This document shows positions 7,927-17,111 of a stretch of DNA of 64,000 nt, in pieces. Position 1 is the first letter of the stretch, and every line of letters begins with the position of its first letter. Below the pieces are notes generated by a model. It saw nothing but the letters and a program-made list of their open reading frames with translations. It was not told where the DNA came from and did no database searches. The position numbers and the translations under genes are program-made. Source of the stretch: Methanocella conradii HZ254 (GTDB taxonomy: Archaea > Halobacteriota > Methanocellia > Methanocellales > Methanocellaceae); the NCBI RefSeq assembly GCF_000251105.1, contig NC_017034.1, positions 806,001 through 870,000 on the forward strand, written 5' to 3'.

Positions 7927-9114
7927 ATGTGCGTCAGGTGCAGGGGCTTCATGGCACTATGCGGCAGACGCGTATGCCCCATACTGGTGAAAGCGAAGAC
8001 GTACCTGGACCTTAAGAATATAAGGGATAGCATAGCTGGCTCGGCGCCGCCAGCCGTGTTCGTGGGAAGCTATGGCTATCCAAGGGTGATCGCAGGCCCC
8101 CTCATCCCTCCCCTCACCGGCGACACCATGGTCATGGACTCGGAGAAGTGGCTGGGGCTGGGCTTCGATGACATTCTGCGATACAGGTTCCAGCTTATAA
8201 GGAGCAAGTCGGCTATAGACGTTACAAGCGCCCGCGAGCCATCGGGCGTGCTCGAAAAGGTGCAGGAGATGGTGCTGTCGGAGAGGCCGGTGGACACCGA
8301 GGCAACCTTCGAGAAAAAGCCAGACAGCAGGGTGGCGTTCTCAATGCGCGAGGCCCCCGCGGGGCCTTCGGCAGAATTGAAGAGCCTCTCGCTCATAGAT
8401 AACCCCTCGGTGCCCGCAGCCGTTGACAGGGTTACTTCCGATAGAGACTATAAGGCAGCCCCGGCCGTGCTCGACCTGTTCAAGTGTAACATAGACCAGA
8501 GGCAGATAACCAGGCTGTTCTCGGTGGGCCTGCTGGGCGAAAAGAATAGCCGCCGGCTCGTGCCCACGGGGTGGAGCATCACAGCGGTGGACGACATAAT
8601 AGGAAGGGGCCTTATCGAAAAGGTGAAGTGCTACCCCACGGTCGATAAGTACCAGGTGTTCAGCGCAGAGGCGCTAGCCAATAACGTCTGCGTGCTTTTA
8701 ATGCCCACTCCCTGGATGTTTGAAGGCCTCGAGCTATGGCACATTAGCGCCCCCAGCTGGCATGTGGACTCGGACTACGAGCTCTATGATGGGCGAAAGG
8801 GTTACGCTTCGAGCCTTGCAGGGGCCTATTATGCGGCCCGCCTGCCGGTTGCGGAGCACCTCCACTCCATACGCCGCCAGGCTGGCGCCATCGCCTTCAT
8901 GGAGGTCCTGAACGATTGGATACCCCTTGGAGTGTGGAGGTTCCGTGAGCTGGCCAAAGAAGCCCTGTCCAGGCCGCCTCAGCCCTTCGACACTCTCGAA
9001 GAGGCGCTTAAGGAGCTCGAAAAGCGCCTCAGATCCCCGATAAGGCCGTGGCTAGAGGCGAGCAGGCTTTATAGGCTTACTAAAGAGCAAAAGCTACTAT
9101 CAGACTTCTTCTGA
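7927..9114 (+). CDS. nreA: DNA repair protein NreA (PCNA-interacting)
   Basis: NreA is an archaeal DNA-repair protein that acts with PCNA. The N-terminus has the zinc motif MCVRCRG...LCGRRVCP typical of the family. The C-terminus ends QKLLSDFF, a textbook PIP box for binding PCNA. The central part includes VFVGSYGYPRVIAGPL and LLMPTPWMFEGLE. The frame is open from 7831, and a GTG at 7879 could start a 16-residue extension. I chose the ATG at 7927 because homologues begin just before the first Cys pair; AAGGAG lies close upstream. End and identity are firm, the start is not. Confidence 0.87.
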   Translation: MCVRCRGFMALCGRRVCPILVKAKTYLDLKNIRDSIAGSAPPAVFVGSYGYPRVIAGPLIPPLTGDTMVMDSEKWLGLGFDDILRYRFQLIRSKSAIDVTSAREPSGVLEKVQEMVLSERPVDTEATFEKKPDSRVAFSMREAPAGPSAELKSLSLIDNPSVPAAVDRVTSDRDYKAAPAVLDLFKCNIDQRQITRLFSVGLLGEKNSRRLVPTGWSITAVDDIIGRGLIEKVKCYPTVDKYQVFSAEALANNVCVLLMPTPWMFEGLELWHISAPSWHVDSDYELYDGRKGYASSLAGAYYAARLPVAEHLHSIRRQAGAIAFMEVLNDWIPLGVWRFRELAKEALSRPPQPFDTLEEALKELEKRLRSPIRPWLEASRLYRLTKEQKLLSDFF

Positions 9115-9209
9115 CCGGCGAAAAATATATTATATGTATAGCGCTAAAAAGTGAATATTGTTTTCCATACACGGAAATCTTTATATTACATAAGCATAAG
9201 GTTAGATTC

Positions 9210-9608
9210 ATGAGTAAAAAGCCCACGAGCGACAGCCTCTCCAGGAAGATGGAGCTCATCAACAAAAAGGTCAGGGAGATCAACGAGCGCAGGCGAGGCA
9301 TGAGGGTCACCCGCATTGAGGACGAGCTCGACCGCCAGGAGCTGAGAAATTACGTGAGGCTCATGGGCTTAGAGCAGGAGGATATCAGCCTTGAGCCTGC
9401 CAGCGATGAAGTATTTGCGCCGCGTGGCAGCGTCTTTTATTTGACCTTGGCCGTGGAGGCGCTCATCGAGCTTGTCCTTTTGTACATCTCGCTTTCGTAC
9501 CTGCTGGCGCCCGGCCCGACCAGCCTCGACTATCTCATCGTTGCCGTTCTCCTGGGCATGTTCTGCTACCTGGGGTACGTCATGTACGCCTCCCTCCGCG
9601 GCAGATAA
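9210..9608 (+). CDS. Small membrane protein, coiled-coil N-terminus plus two helices
   Basis: This 132-aa protein has a charged, helical N-terminal half (residues 1-65, likely coiled coil: KMELINKKVREINERRR) and two hydrophobic helices in the C-terminal half (about 75-97 and 103-125). Function is not recognisable. A promoter with TTTATATTAC lies 30 bp upstream of the ATG, leaving almost no leader. It lies between nreA and carS, all on the plus strand, with 81 bp to carS. Confidence 0.72.
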   Translation: MSKKPTSDSLSRKMELINKKVREINERRRGMRVTRIEDELDRQELRNYVRLMGLEQEDISLEPASDEVFAPRGSVFYLTLAVEALIELVLLYISLSYLLAPGPTSLDYLIVAVLLGMFCYLGYVMYASLRGR

Positions 9609-9689
9609 GCCCGTCATTTTTTATAGACATAAAAACCTTGATATAGGAAGATAGGACATTTCATTTTGAAAAGCCGTCAGAGGAAAAAA

Positions 9690-10247
9690 ATGATCGACTT
9701 GATAATCTTAGCTGTCTGGCTCATGCTACCGGCGTACATCGCCAACCCGGCGGCAGCGCTCCTCGGCGGCGGCAGGCCTATCGACATGGGCAAAAATTTT
9801 ACTGATAATAAGCGCATACTAGGGGATGGAAAGACCATCCGGGGCTTCGTATTAGGCTCATTTTGCGGGACAATGGTGGGGATTTTACAGATATTATTGG
9901 CTCCATCTATCGCCCCTTACTTACAGGGTTATGTGAGCGAGGGCATGCTTACCCACGCCTCATACGTGGCGCTGCTCACCATGCCGGTGGGCGCGCTGCT
10001 GGGCGACATGGTGAAAAGCTTCTTCAAGCGTCGCCTGGGGTTCGAGAGGGGCGCGATGATGCCCGTGGCTGACCAGCTCGATTTCGTGCTGGGCGCCTGG
10101 GCCCTGACGTACTTCCTAGATGGCGCATGGTTCACGGCGAACTTCAGCCCGGCCATAATCCTGACGGTCCTCTTAATCACGCCGGTCTTACACCTGGCGA
10201 CAAACTTTATAGGGTTCAAGATAGGCAGGAAAGACGTGCCATGGTGA
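9690..10247 (+). CDS. carS: CDP-archaeol synthase
   Basis: CarS activates unsaturated archaeol (digeranylgeranylglyceryl phosphate) with CTP for archaeal membrane lipid synthesis. The 185-aa protein has about five membrane segments and the family signature: YIANPAAALLGGG, then the long loop RPIDMGKNF with RILGDGKTIRG. The ATG at 9690 follows GAGGA at good spacing and is preferred to the TTG at 9666. The downstream pyrE starts 4 bp after its stop, so carS, pyrE and probably purD form a transcription unit. Confidence 0.93.
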   Translation: MIDLIILAVWLMLPAYIANPAAALLGGGRPIDMGKNFTDNKRILGDGKTIRGFVLGSFCGTMVGILQILLAPSIAPYLQGYVSEGMLTHASYVALLTMPVGALLGDMVKSFFKRRLGFERGAMMPVADQLDFVLGAWALTYFLDGAWFTANFSPAIILTVLLITPVLHLATNFIGFKIGRKDVPW

Positions 10248-10251
10248 TCAA

Positions 10252-10779
10252 ATGGATAAGCCGCTTGTTGACATGCTAAAGGAGACTGGCGCAGTAAAGT
10301 TCGGCGACTTCACGCTCTCGTCAGGCAGGAAGAGTAATTATTACGTTGATAAGTATGTTTTCGAGACTAACCCTTCGTGTCTGGAGGCCATCGGGGAGCG
10401 CATCGCCGCTCAGATTCCGCAGGGTGTCAAGAGGCTGGCCGGCATTGAGATAGGCTCTATACCCCTGGCAGCTATAGCCAGCGTGAAGAGCGGCATACCT
10501 TTCGTTATAGTGAGAAAGGAGAAGAAGGGCTACGGCACAAACAAGCTCATCGAGGGCGTCTATCAGAAGGGCGATAGGGTCCTGGTCATCGAGGACGTGG
10601 TCACGACAGCGAAAGGTGCCCTGGGGGCGGTGCATGCCCTGAGGGATGCGGGCCTTATCGTGGACATGGTGGTCTGCGTCGTCGACAGGGAGGAAGGTGG
10701 ACGTGAAAACCTCGAGAAAGAGGGCGTCAGGGTCGCCGCGCTGGTTAAGGCAAGCGAGCTGCTGGGCTACAAGCCTTAA
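10252..10779 (+). CDS. pyrE: Orotate phosphoribosyltransferase
   Basis: PyrE makes OMP from orotate and PRPP in pyrimidine synthesis. At 175 aa it has FTLSSGRKSNYYVDKY (orotate side), IVRKEKKGYGT (flexible loop) and the PRPP-binding VLVIEDVVTTAKGALGA. It starts 4 bp after carS and is followed 59 bp later by purD; this second gap has an AT-rich stretch, so purD may also have its own promoter. Confidence 0.95.
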   Translation: MDKPLVDMLKETGAVKFGDFTLSSGRKSNYYVDKYVFETNPSCLEAIGERIAAQIPQGVKRLAGIEIGSIPLAAIASVKSGIPFVIVRKEKKGYGTNKLIEGVYQKGDRVLVIEDVVTTAKGALGAVHALRDAGLIVDMVVCVVDREEGGRENLEKEGVRVAALVKASELLGYKP

Positions 10780-10838
10780 TCGGCTTCAACAAGCTTATTT
10801 ATCATTCCAGCACAGTAGTTAAGAGAGGTTAGATATTC

Positions 10839-12152
10839 ATGAAGGTCCTCGTGGTCGGCTCCGGGGGCAGGGAGAACTCCATCGTAGAAGCTCTCGCGAG
10901 AAGCGCGTATAAGCCTAAGATTTATGCGGCCATGGGTAACTTGAACCCGGGCATAAGGCGCAGGTCGGTAGACTATTTCTTAACTAAGGAAACTGATGTC
11001 CAGGCAATAGCGCAGTACGCCGAAGACAGGGGCGTTGATTTCGTAGTTGTTGGCCCCGAGGCGCCGCTGGCCGCGGGCCTTGTAGACGAATTATACGACA
11101 GGGGGATACCGGCGGCCAGCCCTGTAAAGGAAGCCGCCCTCCTGGAGTCTGACAAGGCGTGGACGCGGGCCTTCATGGCCAGGAATGGCATTAGGGGCGT
11201 GCCCCGCTTTAAGGTCTATGATAACCTTGATGACGCCTTCAGGTATCTAAAGGAATACCCGGATAGCGTGATTAAGCCCGCCGGATTGACCGGGGGCAAG
11301 GGCGTCAAGGTGATGGGCGAGCACCTGAAAACCCTGGAGGAGGGCAAGGCATACCTGGAGGAGGCGCTGAGGGCCGGCCGAGTGGTCATAGAGGACAGGC
11401 TTGAGGGCGAGGAGGTCACCATCCAGGCTTTCGTGGACGGCAAGAACGTGGCCCCCATGCCAGCCGTGCAGGACCATAAGAGGGCGTACGAGGACGATAA
11501 AGGCCCCAACACGGGCGGCATGGGCTCGTATACAGACCATACGCAGCTTCTGCCATTCATGGAGCTGGACGACTACAAGGAAGGCGTGGAGATAATGAAG
11601 GCCACCGTAGAGGCCCTGAAAAAGGAGCTGGGCATAGCCTACAAGGGCACGCTGTATGGCCAGTTCATGCTCACCGCGGATGGCATGAAGGTCATCGAGT
11701 ATAATGCCAGGTTTGGGGACCCGGAGGCCATGAACGTGCTCACCCTGCTAAAGACGGACTTCGTGGACGTCTGCCAGGCCATCATCGACGGCTCTCTTGA
11801 TAAGATGGACGTCGAGTTCGAGAAGAGCGCCACGGTGTGTAAGTACGTTGTTCCAAAAGGGTATCCTGAAGCTCCTTTGAGGGATTCGCCGCTCACGGTC
11901 ACGGAGAAGCCTGAGTATAAGGTTTATTATGCCAGCGTAAATGAGCGGGATGGCAAAATCTATACGACCTCTTCGAGGTCCCTCGCCATCGTGGGGGTGG
12001 CTGATACAATTGCGGAGGCCGAGATACTGGCCGAGATGGGCCTCTCGAACGTGCATGGGGAGTTCCACTGCAGGCATGATATAGGCAAGGAGACGCTCAT
12101 CCGTAAAAGGATTGAGCACATGGATGCCATAAGGGGAAGGAGACGGCCCTGA
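10839..12152 (+). CDS. purD: Phosphoribosylamine-glycine ligase (GAR synthetase)
   Basis: PurD joins glycine to phosphoribosylamine in purine synthesis. The 437-aa protein has the ATP-grasp architecture: N domain VLVVGSGGRENSIV, the ATP-binding KPAGLTGGKGVKVM, and the metal-binding VIEYNARFGDPEAMNVL. GPNTGGMGSY is also characteristic. GAGAGG upstream of the ATG supports the start. Another purine gene (purO) lies at 29.4 kb, so the pathway genes are dispersed. Confidence 0.95.
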   Translation: MKVLVVGSGGRENSIVEALARSAYKPKIYAAMGNLNPGIRRRSVDYFLTKETDVQAIAQYAEDRGVDFVVVGPEAPLAAGLVDELYDRGIPAASPVKEAALLESDKAWTRAFMARNGIRGVPRFKVYDNLDDAFRYLKEYPDSVIKPAGLTGGKGVKVMGEHLKTLEEGKAYLEEALRAGRVVIEDRLEGEEVTIQAFVDGKNVAPMPAVQDHKRAYEDDKGPNTGGMGSYTDHTQLLPFMELDDYKEGVEIMKATVEALKKELGIAYKGTLYGQFMLTADGMKVIEYNARFGDPEAMNVLTLLKTDFVDVCQAIIDGSLDKMDVEFEKSATVCKYVVPKGYPEAPLRDSPLTVTEKPEYKVYYASVNERDGKIYTTSSRSLAIVGVADTIAEAEILAEMGLSNVHGEFHCRHDIGKETLIRKRIEHMDAIRGRRRP

Positions 12153-12153
12153 G

Positions 12154-13506
12154 CTATCTTTTGCCTTTTTTACACCTCAGGGCAAGCATCTCTGCAGCAT
12201 ACGTGATGGGGTCTATCATGGGCGATACGGGCGGGGCGTAGCAAGTCTCCACGTCGGCGAGCTCCGAGGGAGTCATCTTCTTGTGGATGGCCAGCGTGAG
12301 CTGGTTGACGCGCCCGTGGACGCCCTCCTTTCCCATAAGCTGGGCGCCGACGATGCGCTCGCCGTCCGCTATGAGCTTAATGTTTAGTTGTGAGCCTCCC
12401 GGATAGTACCTGGCCCTGGTATTGCTCCTCGCCTTAAAGGATACGGGCTTGATGCCCGCGGCCTCGCACGCCATGGTCGTGAGGCCCACGCTGCCTACAT
12501 GAAGGTCGCCAACGACGGCGATGGCGGGGCATAAAACCGGCCCATAGGGCACGTCATTGCCCATGAGCTGCTCGGCCAGGAATCGGGCCTGCCTATTCGC
12601 AACTGTGCCTATGGCGCAGACCACCTTTCTGCCCGTGATGGCGTTTACCTCCTCGATGCAATCGCCTGCCGCATAGACATCGTCCAGAGCCCTGCCATTC
12701 TTCTTTACGCGGAAGCGCTCGTCTACGTCGATGCCCCCTGCAGGGCCTATGTCGATGCCCGCTTTTTTTGCCAGCTCAACGTTGGGCCTGACGCCCGCGG
12801 CCATGAGCACCAGGTCCGCCTTGATAGTCTCCCCGCCCACCGTGACGGACTCAACCTTACCAGCCCCATTTATGGACTCCACGCCCTTGCCCGTAATTAT
12901 GGTGGCGCCCATCTCCTTCAGGTAGTCCTCCAGGAATACGGCCATGTCGGGGTCGAGGGCGGAGGGCATAAGATGCGGCATGCGCTCAACGATTGTGACT
13001 TCAATGCCCCTATCAAGGAATGCTGGCGCCGTCTCCAGGCCGATGGGGCCTCCTCCTATGATGACTGCGCTCTTAGCGCCTTCAACGGCCCTTGCGAGCG
13101 AGCGGCCGTCCTCTAAAGTCAATAAACGGTGCACGCCCCTAAGCCCGACGCCTGGTACGGACGGGATGAATGGGATCGACCCGGTGGAAAATACCAGCTT
13201 TCCATACTCCACTGTCTCGCCCCCCTCCAGCGTGACGGCCCTGGCGTCCAGGTCCACGCCTGTAACGGCGACCCCGGTCCTCACGTCCAGCCCAAGGTCT
13301 TTGAACACCTCGGGCGTATACAATATAAGCCTATCAAAGCTCTCAATCTTATTATCTAAAACGAAGGGCATCCCGCACTGGCTATAGGCGACCACGGGGT
13401 CTCTTGAGAAAAGGGTGATACGCGTCTCAGGGCGCTTACGGGCGATGATGAAGGCTGCCGTCAGGCCGGCCCCACCCGCCCCAATAAACACTATATCAGG
13501 CCTCAT
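12154..13506 (-). CDS. FAD/NAD(P)-dependent disulfide reductase family (NADH oxidase / CoA-disulfide reductase type)
   Basis: The 450-aa flavoprotein has an FAD site (VFIGAGGAGLTAA), the single redox cysteine C44 in YSQCGMPF, an NAD site (VIIGGGPIGLETA), the second FAD motif DVYAAGDC and a C-terminal dimerisation domain. A single cysteine with SxxCG is the mark of the NADH oxidase / CoA-disulfide reductase / persulfide reductase group, not of two-cysteine reductases. The electron acceptor (O2, CoA disulfide or polysulfide) cannot be chosen from sequence; protection from oxygen or sulfane sulfur is likely in a strict anaerobe. It overlaps the upstream regulator by 4 bp (ATGA). Confidence 0.87.
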   Translation of the reverse strand: MRPDIVFIGAGGAGLTAAFIIARKRPETRITLFSRDPVVAYSQCGMPFVLDNKIESFDRLILYTPEVFKDLGLDVRTGVAVTGVDLDARAVTLEGGETVEYGKLVFSTGSIPFIPSVPGVGLRGVHRLLTLEDGRSLARAVEGAKSAVIIGGGPIGLETAPAFLDRGIEVTIVERMPHLMPSALDPDMAVFLEDYLKEMGATIITGKGVESINGAGKVESVTVGGETIKADLVLMAAGVRPNVELAKKAGIDIGPAGGIDVDERFRVKKNGRALDDVYAAGDCIEEVNAITGRKVVCAIGTVANRQARFLAEQLMGNDVPYGPVLCPAIAVVGDLHVGSVGLTTMACEAAGIKPVSFKARSNTRARYYPGGSQLNIKLIADGERIVGAQLMGKEGVHGRVNQLTLAIHKKMTPSELADVETCYAPPVSPMIDPITYAAEMLALRCKKGKR

Positions 13507-13808
13507 ATCTCGCCGCTAAGCCTTTTTATCTCTTCCACTTTTCTGTCGAGCGCCTCTATCCTGCTGCCGAGAGTCTGCACGAACTGCGCCGTCTTTTCAG
13601 TTGTCACCGCCCCGTGCATGGAAGGCCCGATGAGGCCCTCATGCTCCAAGACCCTTAAAGAATAGCGCACCTTATGCTTAGGGAGGCCCGTAATCTCCGC
13701 CAGCTTCATGATGCCGATAGGCTCCTCCCTGATGACGTGTTTTAAAATCAGCAAATGCCTCTCCAGCATTTCCAGCTCAACCTCTATCTTGCTTATGAGC
13801 ATACGCAT
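13503..13808 (-). CDS. Small winged-helix transcriptional regulator
   Basis: The 101-aa protein has a central winged helix (about residues 30-70: GIMKLAEITGLPKHKVRYSL, then LEHEGLIGPS) followed by a coiled-coil C-terminus (RIEALDRKVEEIKRL) likely used for dimerisation. It is coupled by an ATGA overlap to the disulfide reductase and so probably controls it. There are no visible sensor cysteines, so any redox sensing would be indirect. The first Met could be residue 1 or 3. Confidence 0.78.
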   Translation of the reverse strand: MRMLISKIEVELEMLERHLLILKHVIREEPIGIMKLAEITGLPKHKVRYSLRVLEHEGLIGPSMHGAVTTEKTAQFVQTLGSRIEALDRKVEEIKRLSGEI

Positions 13809-13890
13809 CCTCTGATGGATAAAATAAATTAGGCTTGATACTATTAAGACTTTGCCGGTTGCTTGCTTTAGGCCCTATTTAAGCCTGCAT

Positions 13891-13902
13891 AATCTTTTAT
13901 AT
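13891..13902 (+). promoter_or_regulatory. Probable TATA box of aroA-aroC
   Basis: The sequence CTTTTATATGC lies about 30 bp before the ATG at 13925. At the usual archaeal spacing, transcription would start within a few bases of that ATG, giving a leaderless or nearly leaderless mRNA. This argues against the ATG at 13901, which lies inside the box. Confidence 0.5.
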
Positions 13903-13924
13903 GCTGCCGCATACATTGAACAAG

Positions 13925-15190
13925 ATGATTGCGAAGGTAAAGAAGTCTGAGGTGTGGGGCAGCGTGGAGGCGCCACCGTCTAAAAGCTATACTCATAGGG
14001 CTATAGTCATTGGAAGCCTGGGACAATACTCCAGGATAGAAGGGCCGCTACTATCGGCGGACACGCTCGCAACAGTGGGGGCTTGCCGGGCGATGGGGGC
14101 GGAGATAAATGTTAAGGATAGGGAACTGGAGATTGCGGGAGTCATCGGCAGGCCGAAGGTGCCCGACGACGTGATAAACGCGGCAAACAGCGGCACCACG
14201 CTGCGGCTCTGCATGTCGATGGCCTCGCTGGCCGAGGGAGCGACGGTGTTTACGGGCGACGCCTCCCTGCGCAAGAGGCCAAATGGCCCACTTATACAGG
14301 CGCTCAATGACCTTGGCGCAATATGCTATTCCACCCGCTTCAACGGGCTCGCCCCGATCGTGGTGCAGGGCGTCTTGCAGGGAGGGGAGGTGACGATAGG
14401 CGGCGGAATAAGCTCGCAGTTCATATCGTCGCTGCTCATCTCGTGCCCGTTCGCGAAAAGGGGCACGGTCATCAAGGTCGAGGGTGAGCTTAAGTCGAGG
14501 CCATATGTCGAAGTAACGCTGGAGATGATAGAAAAGGCCGGAGGCTCGGTGGCAACAGACTTCAGGGAGTTCCATATAGAGAGCGACCAGGAATACAGCT
14601 TGAAGTCTTATCGTGTACCGGGCGATTTCTCCTCGGCCTCATACATGATGGCGGCTGGGGCGCTGGCCGGCAAGGTGACAGTCAATAACCTGTTCGAGTC
14701 GAGGCAGGGCGACGCGGCCATCATGGAGCACCTGCTAGAGATGGGCGCAAACGTTTACTGGGACAGGGAGAAGGGGTCGGTAACCGTAGAGCAGGCAGAG
14801 CTAAAGGGCATCGACGTAGACGTGGGAAAGACGCCGGACCTGGTGCCGACGCTGGCGGTGCTGGCGGCGTGCGCGAAGGGTAAGACCCACATCACCAACG
14901 CCGCCCACGTACGCTACAAGGAGACGGACAGGCTACACGCCATAACCGTGGAGCTTAAGAAGATGGGGGCGGACATCGTCGAGGAGCCCGATGGTTTAGT
15001 CATTACGGGCGGCAAGCTGAAGGGCGCCAGCGTGGAAGGATACGATGACCACCGCATAGTCATGGCGCTGGCTGTGGCAGGTCTCGCCGCCTCTGGTACG
15101 ATTTCCATAAGCACGGCCGAGTCGGTCAGCATCTCGTACCCAGGCTTTTTTGATGACTTGAAGAGGATAGGGGCTAAGGTGGAACTGTGA
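13925..15190 (+). CDS. aroA: 3-phosphoshikimate 1-carboxyvinyltransferase (EPSP synthase)
   Basis: AroA transfers enolpyruvyl from PEP to shikimate 3-phosphate. The protein has the PPSKSYTHRA motif near its start, NSGTTLRL (PEP site), GDASLRKRP, and a C-terminal YKETDRL and DDHRIVMALA. At 421 aa it matches the family. The longer frame from 13901 would begin inside the likely TATA box, so the ATG at 13925 is preferred. It overlaps aroC by 4 bp (GTGA); the pair makes chorismate. Confidence 0.95.
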   Translation: MIAKVKKSEVWGSVEAPPSKSYTHRAIVIGSLGQYSRIEGPLLSADTLATVGACRAMGAEINVKDRELEIAGVIGRPKVPDDVINAANSGTTLRLCMSMASLAEGATVFTGDASLRKRPNGPLIQALNDLGAICYSTRFNGLAPIVVQGVLQGGEVTIGGGISSQFISSLLISCPFAKRGTVIKVEGELKSRPYVEVTLEMIEKAGGSVATDFREFHIESDQEYSLKSYRVPGDFSSASYMMAAGALAGKVTVNNLFESRQGDAAIMEHLLEMGANVYWDREKGSVTVEQAELKGIDVDVGKTPDLVPTLAVLAACAKGKTHITNAAHVRYKETDRLHAITVELKKMGADIVEEPDGLVITGGKLKGASVEGYDDHRIVMALAVAGLAASGTISISTAESVSISYPGFFDDLKRIGAKVEL

Positions 15191-16266
15191 ACACGTTTGG
15201 CAGGGCTTTCAGGCTTACCACGTTCGGCGAGAGCCACGGGCCCGCAGTTGGCGCCGTCGTGGACGGGTGCCCGGCGGGCCTGGAGATATGCGAGGGCGAT
15301 ATCCAGGCAGAGCTTGACAGGCGCAGGCCCGGGCAGGGCGCCGTGACGTCGAAGCGCTCCGAGCCCGACCGCGTGGAGATACTATCAGGCGTGTTCGAGG
15401 GAAAGACGACGGGCATGCCCGTGGCGATGCTCGTGCGCAACGTGGACGTGGACTCGTCCTCCTATGAGCCTATCAAAGACCTGCTAAGGCCGGGCCACGC
15501 TGACTATGGATACCTGGCGAAGTACGGGTTCAGGGACTACAGGGGCGGAGGGCGGTCGTCCGGAAGGGAGACGGTGGGAAGGGTCATGGGAGGCGCCATC
15601 GCCAAAAAATTGCTCTCGCGGGCAGGCATAGGCGTGTACGCCCACACGGTCTCCATCCATGACGTGAAGGCTGGCGAGGTCACGCTGGAAGACGTGATTA
15701 AAAACCCGTACACGAACCGGGTGCGCTGCGCCGACCTTAGCGCTGTACGGGCGATGGAGGATGCGATAATGAGGGCTAAGCAGGAGGGGGACAGCGTCGG
15801 GGGAATAGTTGAGGTAATAGCCACCGGAGTCCCCGCAGGTCTAGGCAGTCCCGTCTTCGGAAAGCTGGACGCAGACCTGGCCGGCGCCCTCATGGGCATA
15901 GGCGCCGTTAAGGGCGTGGAGATAGGCCTCGGCTTCAGGTCTGCTGAACTAAGGGGCTCCGAGATGAACGACGAGTTTTACGTGGATGGCGAGGTCAAGA
16001 CGAGGACGAACCGGGCCGGGGGCATCCTGGGCGGGATAAGCACGGGCATGCCCATCGTCTGCCGGGTCGCAGTCAAGCCCACGCCCTCGATATCCATTCC
16101 GCAGCGCACCATCAACGTGAAGGAAATGAAAGACGCCATAATCGAGGTCAAGGGGCGGCATGACCCCTCAATCGTGCCCCGCATCGTGCCCGTCGTCGAG
16201 GCCATGGTGGCGCTCGTTCTGGCCGACCACATGGTGCTGAGCGGAAAGATGGGGCCGAGACTATAG
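15187..16266 (+). CDS. aroC: Chorismate synthase
   Basis: AroC removes phosphate from EPSP to give chorismate and needs reduced FMN. Family signatures are TFGESHGPAVGAVVDG, RRPGQGAVTSKRSEPD, FRDYRGGGRSSGRET and a C-terminal GRHDPSIVPRIVPVVEAM. Length 359 aa is normal. The GTG start overlaps the aroA stop by 4 bp, so translation is coupled. Confidence 0.96.
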   Translation: MNTFGRAFRLTTFGESHGPAVGAVVDGCPAGLEICEGDIQAELDRRRPGQGAVTSKRSEPDRVEILSGVFEGKTTGMPVAMLVRNVDVDSSSYEPIKDLLRPGHADYGYLAKYGFRDYRGGGRSSGRETVGRVMGGAIAKKLLSRAGIGVYAHTVSIHDVKAGEVTLEDVIKNPYTNRVRCADLSAVRAMEDAIMRAKQEGDSVGGIVEVIATGVPAGLGSPVFGKLDADLAGALMGIGAVKGVEIGLGFRSAELRGSEMNDEFYVDGEVKTRTNRAGGILGGISTGMPIVCRVAVKPTPSISIPQRTINVKEMKDAIIEVKGRHDPSIVPRIVPVVEAMVALVLADHMVLSGKMGPRL

Positions 16267-16271
16267 CGAGA

Positions 16272-16985
16272 TCACATTATCGCCCTGCCAGGCCTCGCCT
16301 CAAACCTGCGGGCAATACACTGCTCGAGCTCGGGAAATGAAGGAGCCACCTCGTCGGCTTCTTTTAAATGAGCCTCGTCGAGCGTGGTGGCGATGGCGAT
16401 TATGTAGCCAACCTTGGCAGCCCTCGCAGCCCTGATGCCGAGGGGGGCGTTCTCGACGACCACGCAGTTCAAGGCGGGCACGTCCACGGCCCTCATCGCG
16501 ACGAGGTAAGGCTCGGCGTCTGGCTTGCCCCTTCTGACGTCCTCGGCGGCAACGATGGCGTCAAAGGCGCCCTCAAGGCCCACCTTTTTTAGCACTGCCA
16601 TGGCGGACGTCCTCCTGCTGCCGGTGACCAGGGCGAGCTTCATGCCGTTGTTGCGCAGCATCGTGAGAGTCTCCGGGACGCCTTCATACAGCCGCACGCT
16701 CGAATCCACAAGCTCATTAAAAATCCTCGTCTTCAGCTCAACTATCGAGTTAAGCTCGCCTTCAGAAAGCTCCATGCCCTTTGACCGGGCTATATCTTTC
16801 CCCATCTCCATCGTGGTCATGCCCTCACGCAAGTACACATCCATCTTATCAACGTGGACTCCAAAAGCCTCGAAGGCGCGCCTCCACGCCTCATAGTGAA
16901 GGGGCATGGTGTCAGCGATAACGCCATCCATGTCGAAGAGCACTGCCCTATAAAGGAATATTTTCACGGAGCATCGTTCGGCCAT
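16272..16985 (-). CDS. HAD-superfamily hydrolase, beta-phosphoglucomutase-like
   Basis: The 237-aa protein has the HAD motifs in order: AVLFDMDGVIADTM (nucleophile and acid/base Asp), VTGSRR (motif II), and a Lys plus acidic pair near VRRGKPDAEPY and NCVVVENAPLGIRAA (motifs III and IV). The helical cap lies between, so it belongs to subfamily I with phosphoglycolate phosphatase and beta-phosphoglucomutase. Its substrate is uncertain. It is convergent with aroC, with 5 bp between the stops. An alternative GTG start near residue 7 is possible. Confidence 0.85.
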   Translation of the reverse strand: MAERCSVKIFLYRAVLFDMDGVIADTMPLHYEAWRRAFEAFGVHVDKMDVYLREGMTTMEMGKDIARSKGMELSEGELNSIVELKTRIFNELVDSSVRLYEGVPETLTMLRNNGMKLALVTGSRRTSAMAVLKKVGLEGAFDAIVAAEDVRRGKPDAEPYLVAMRAVDVPALNCVVVENAPLGIRAARAAKVGYIIAIATTLDEAHLKEADEVAPSFPELEQCIARRFEARPGRAIM

Positions 16986-17111
16986 TACCCATAGATTAGC
17001 ACTTCCGGGTCTTATACGTTGGCCAAAACTTATGCTTTATAATGAAAACCTTATATGTTCGGCAATACCTTTAAAATAACGTGCTTGATACCGGTATAGA
17101 GAGGCCTTGGC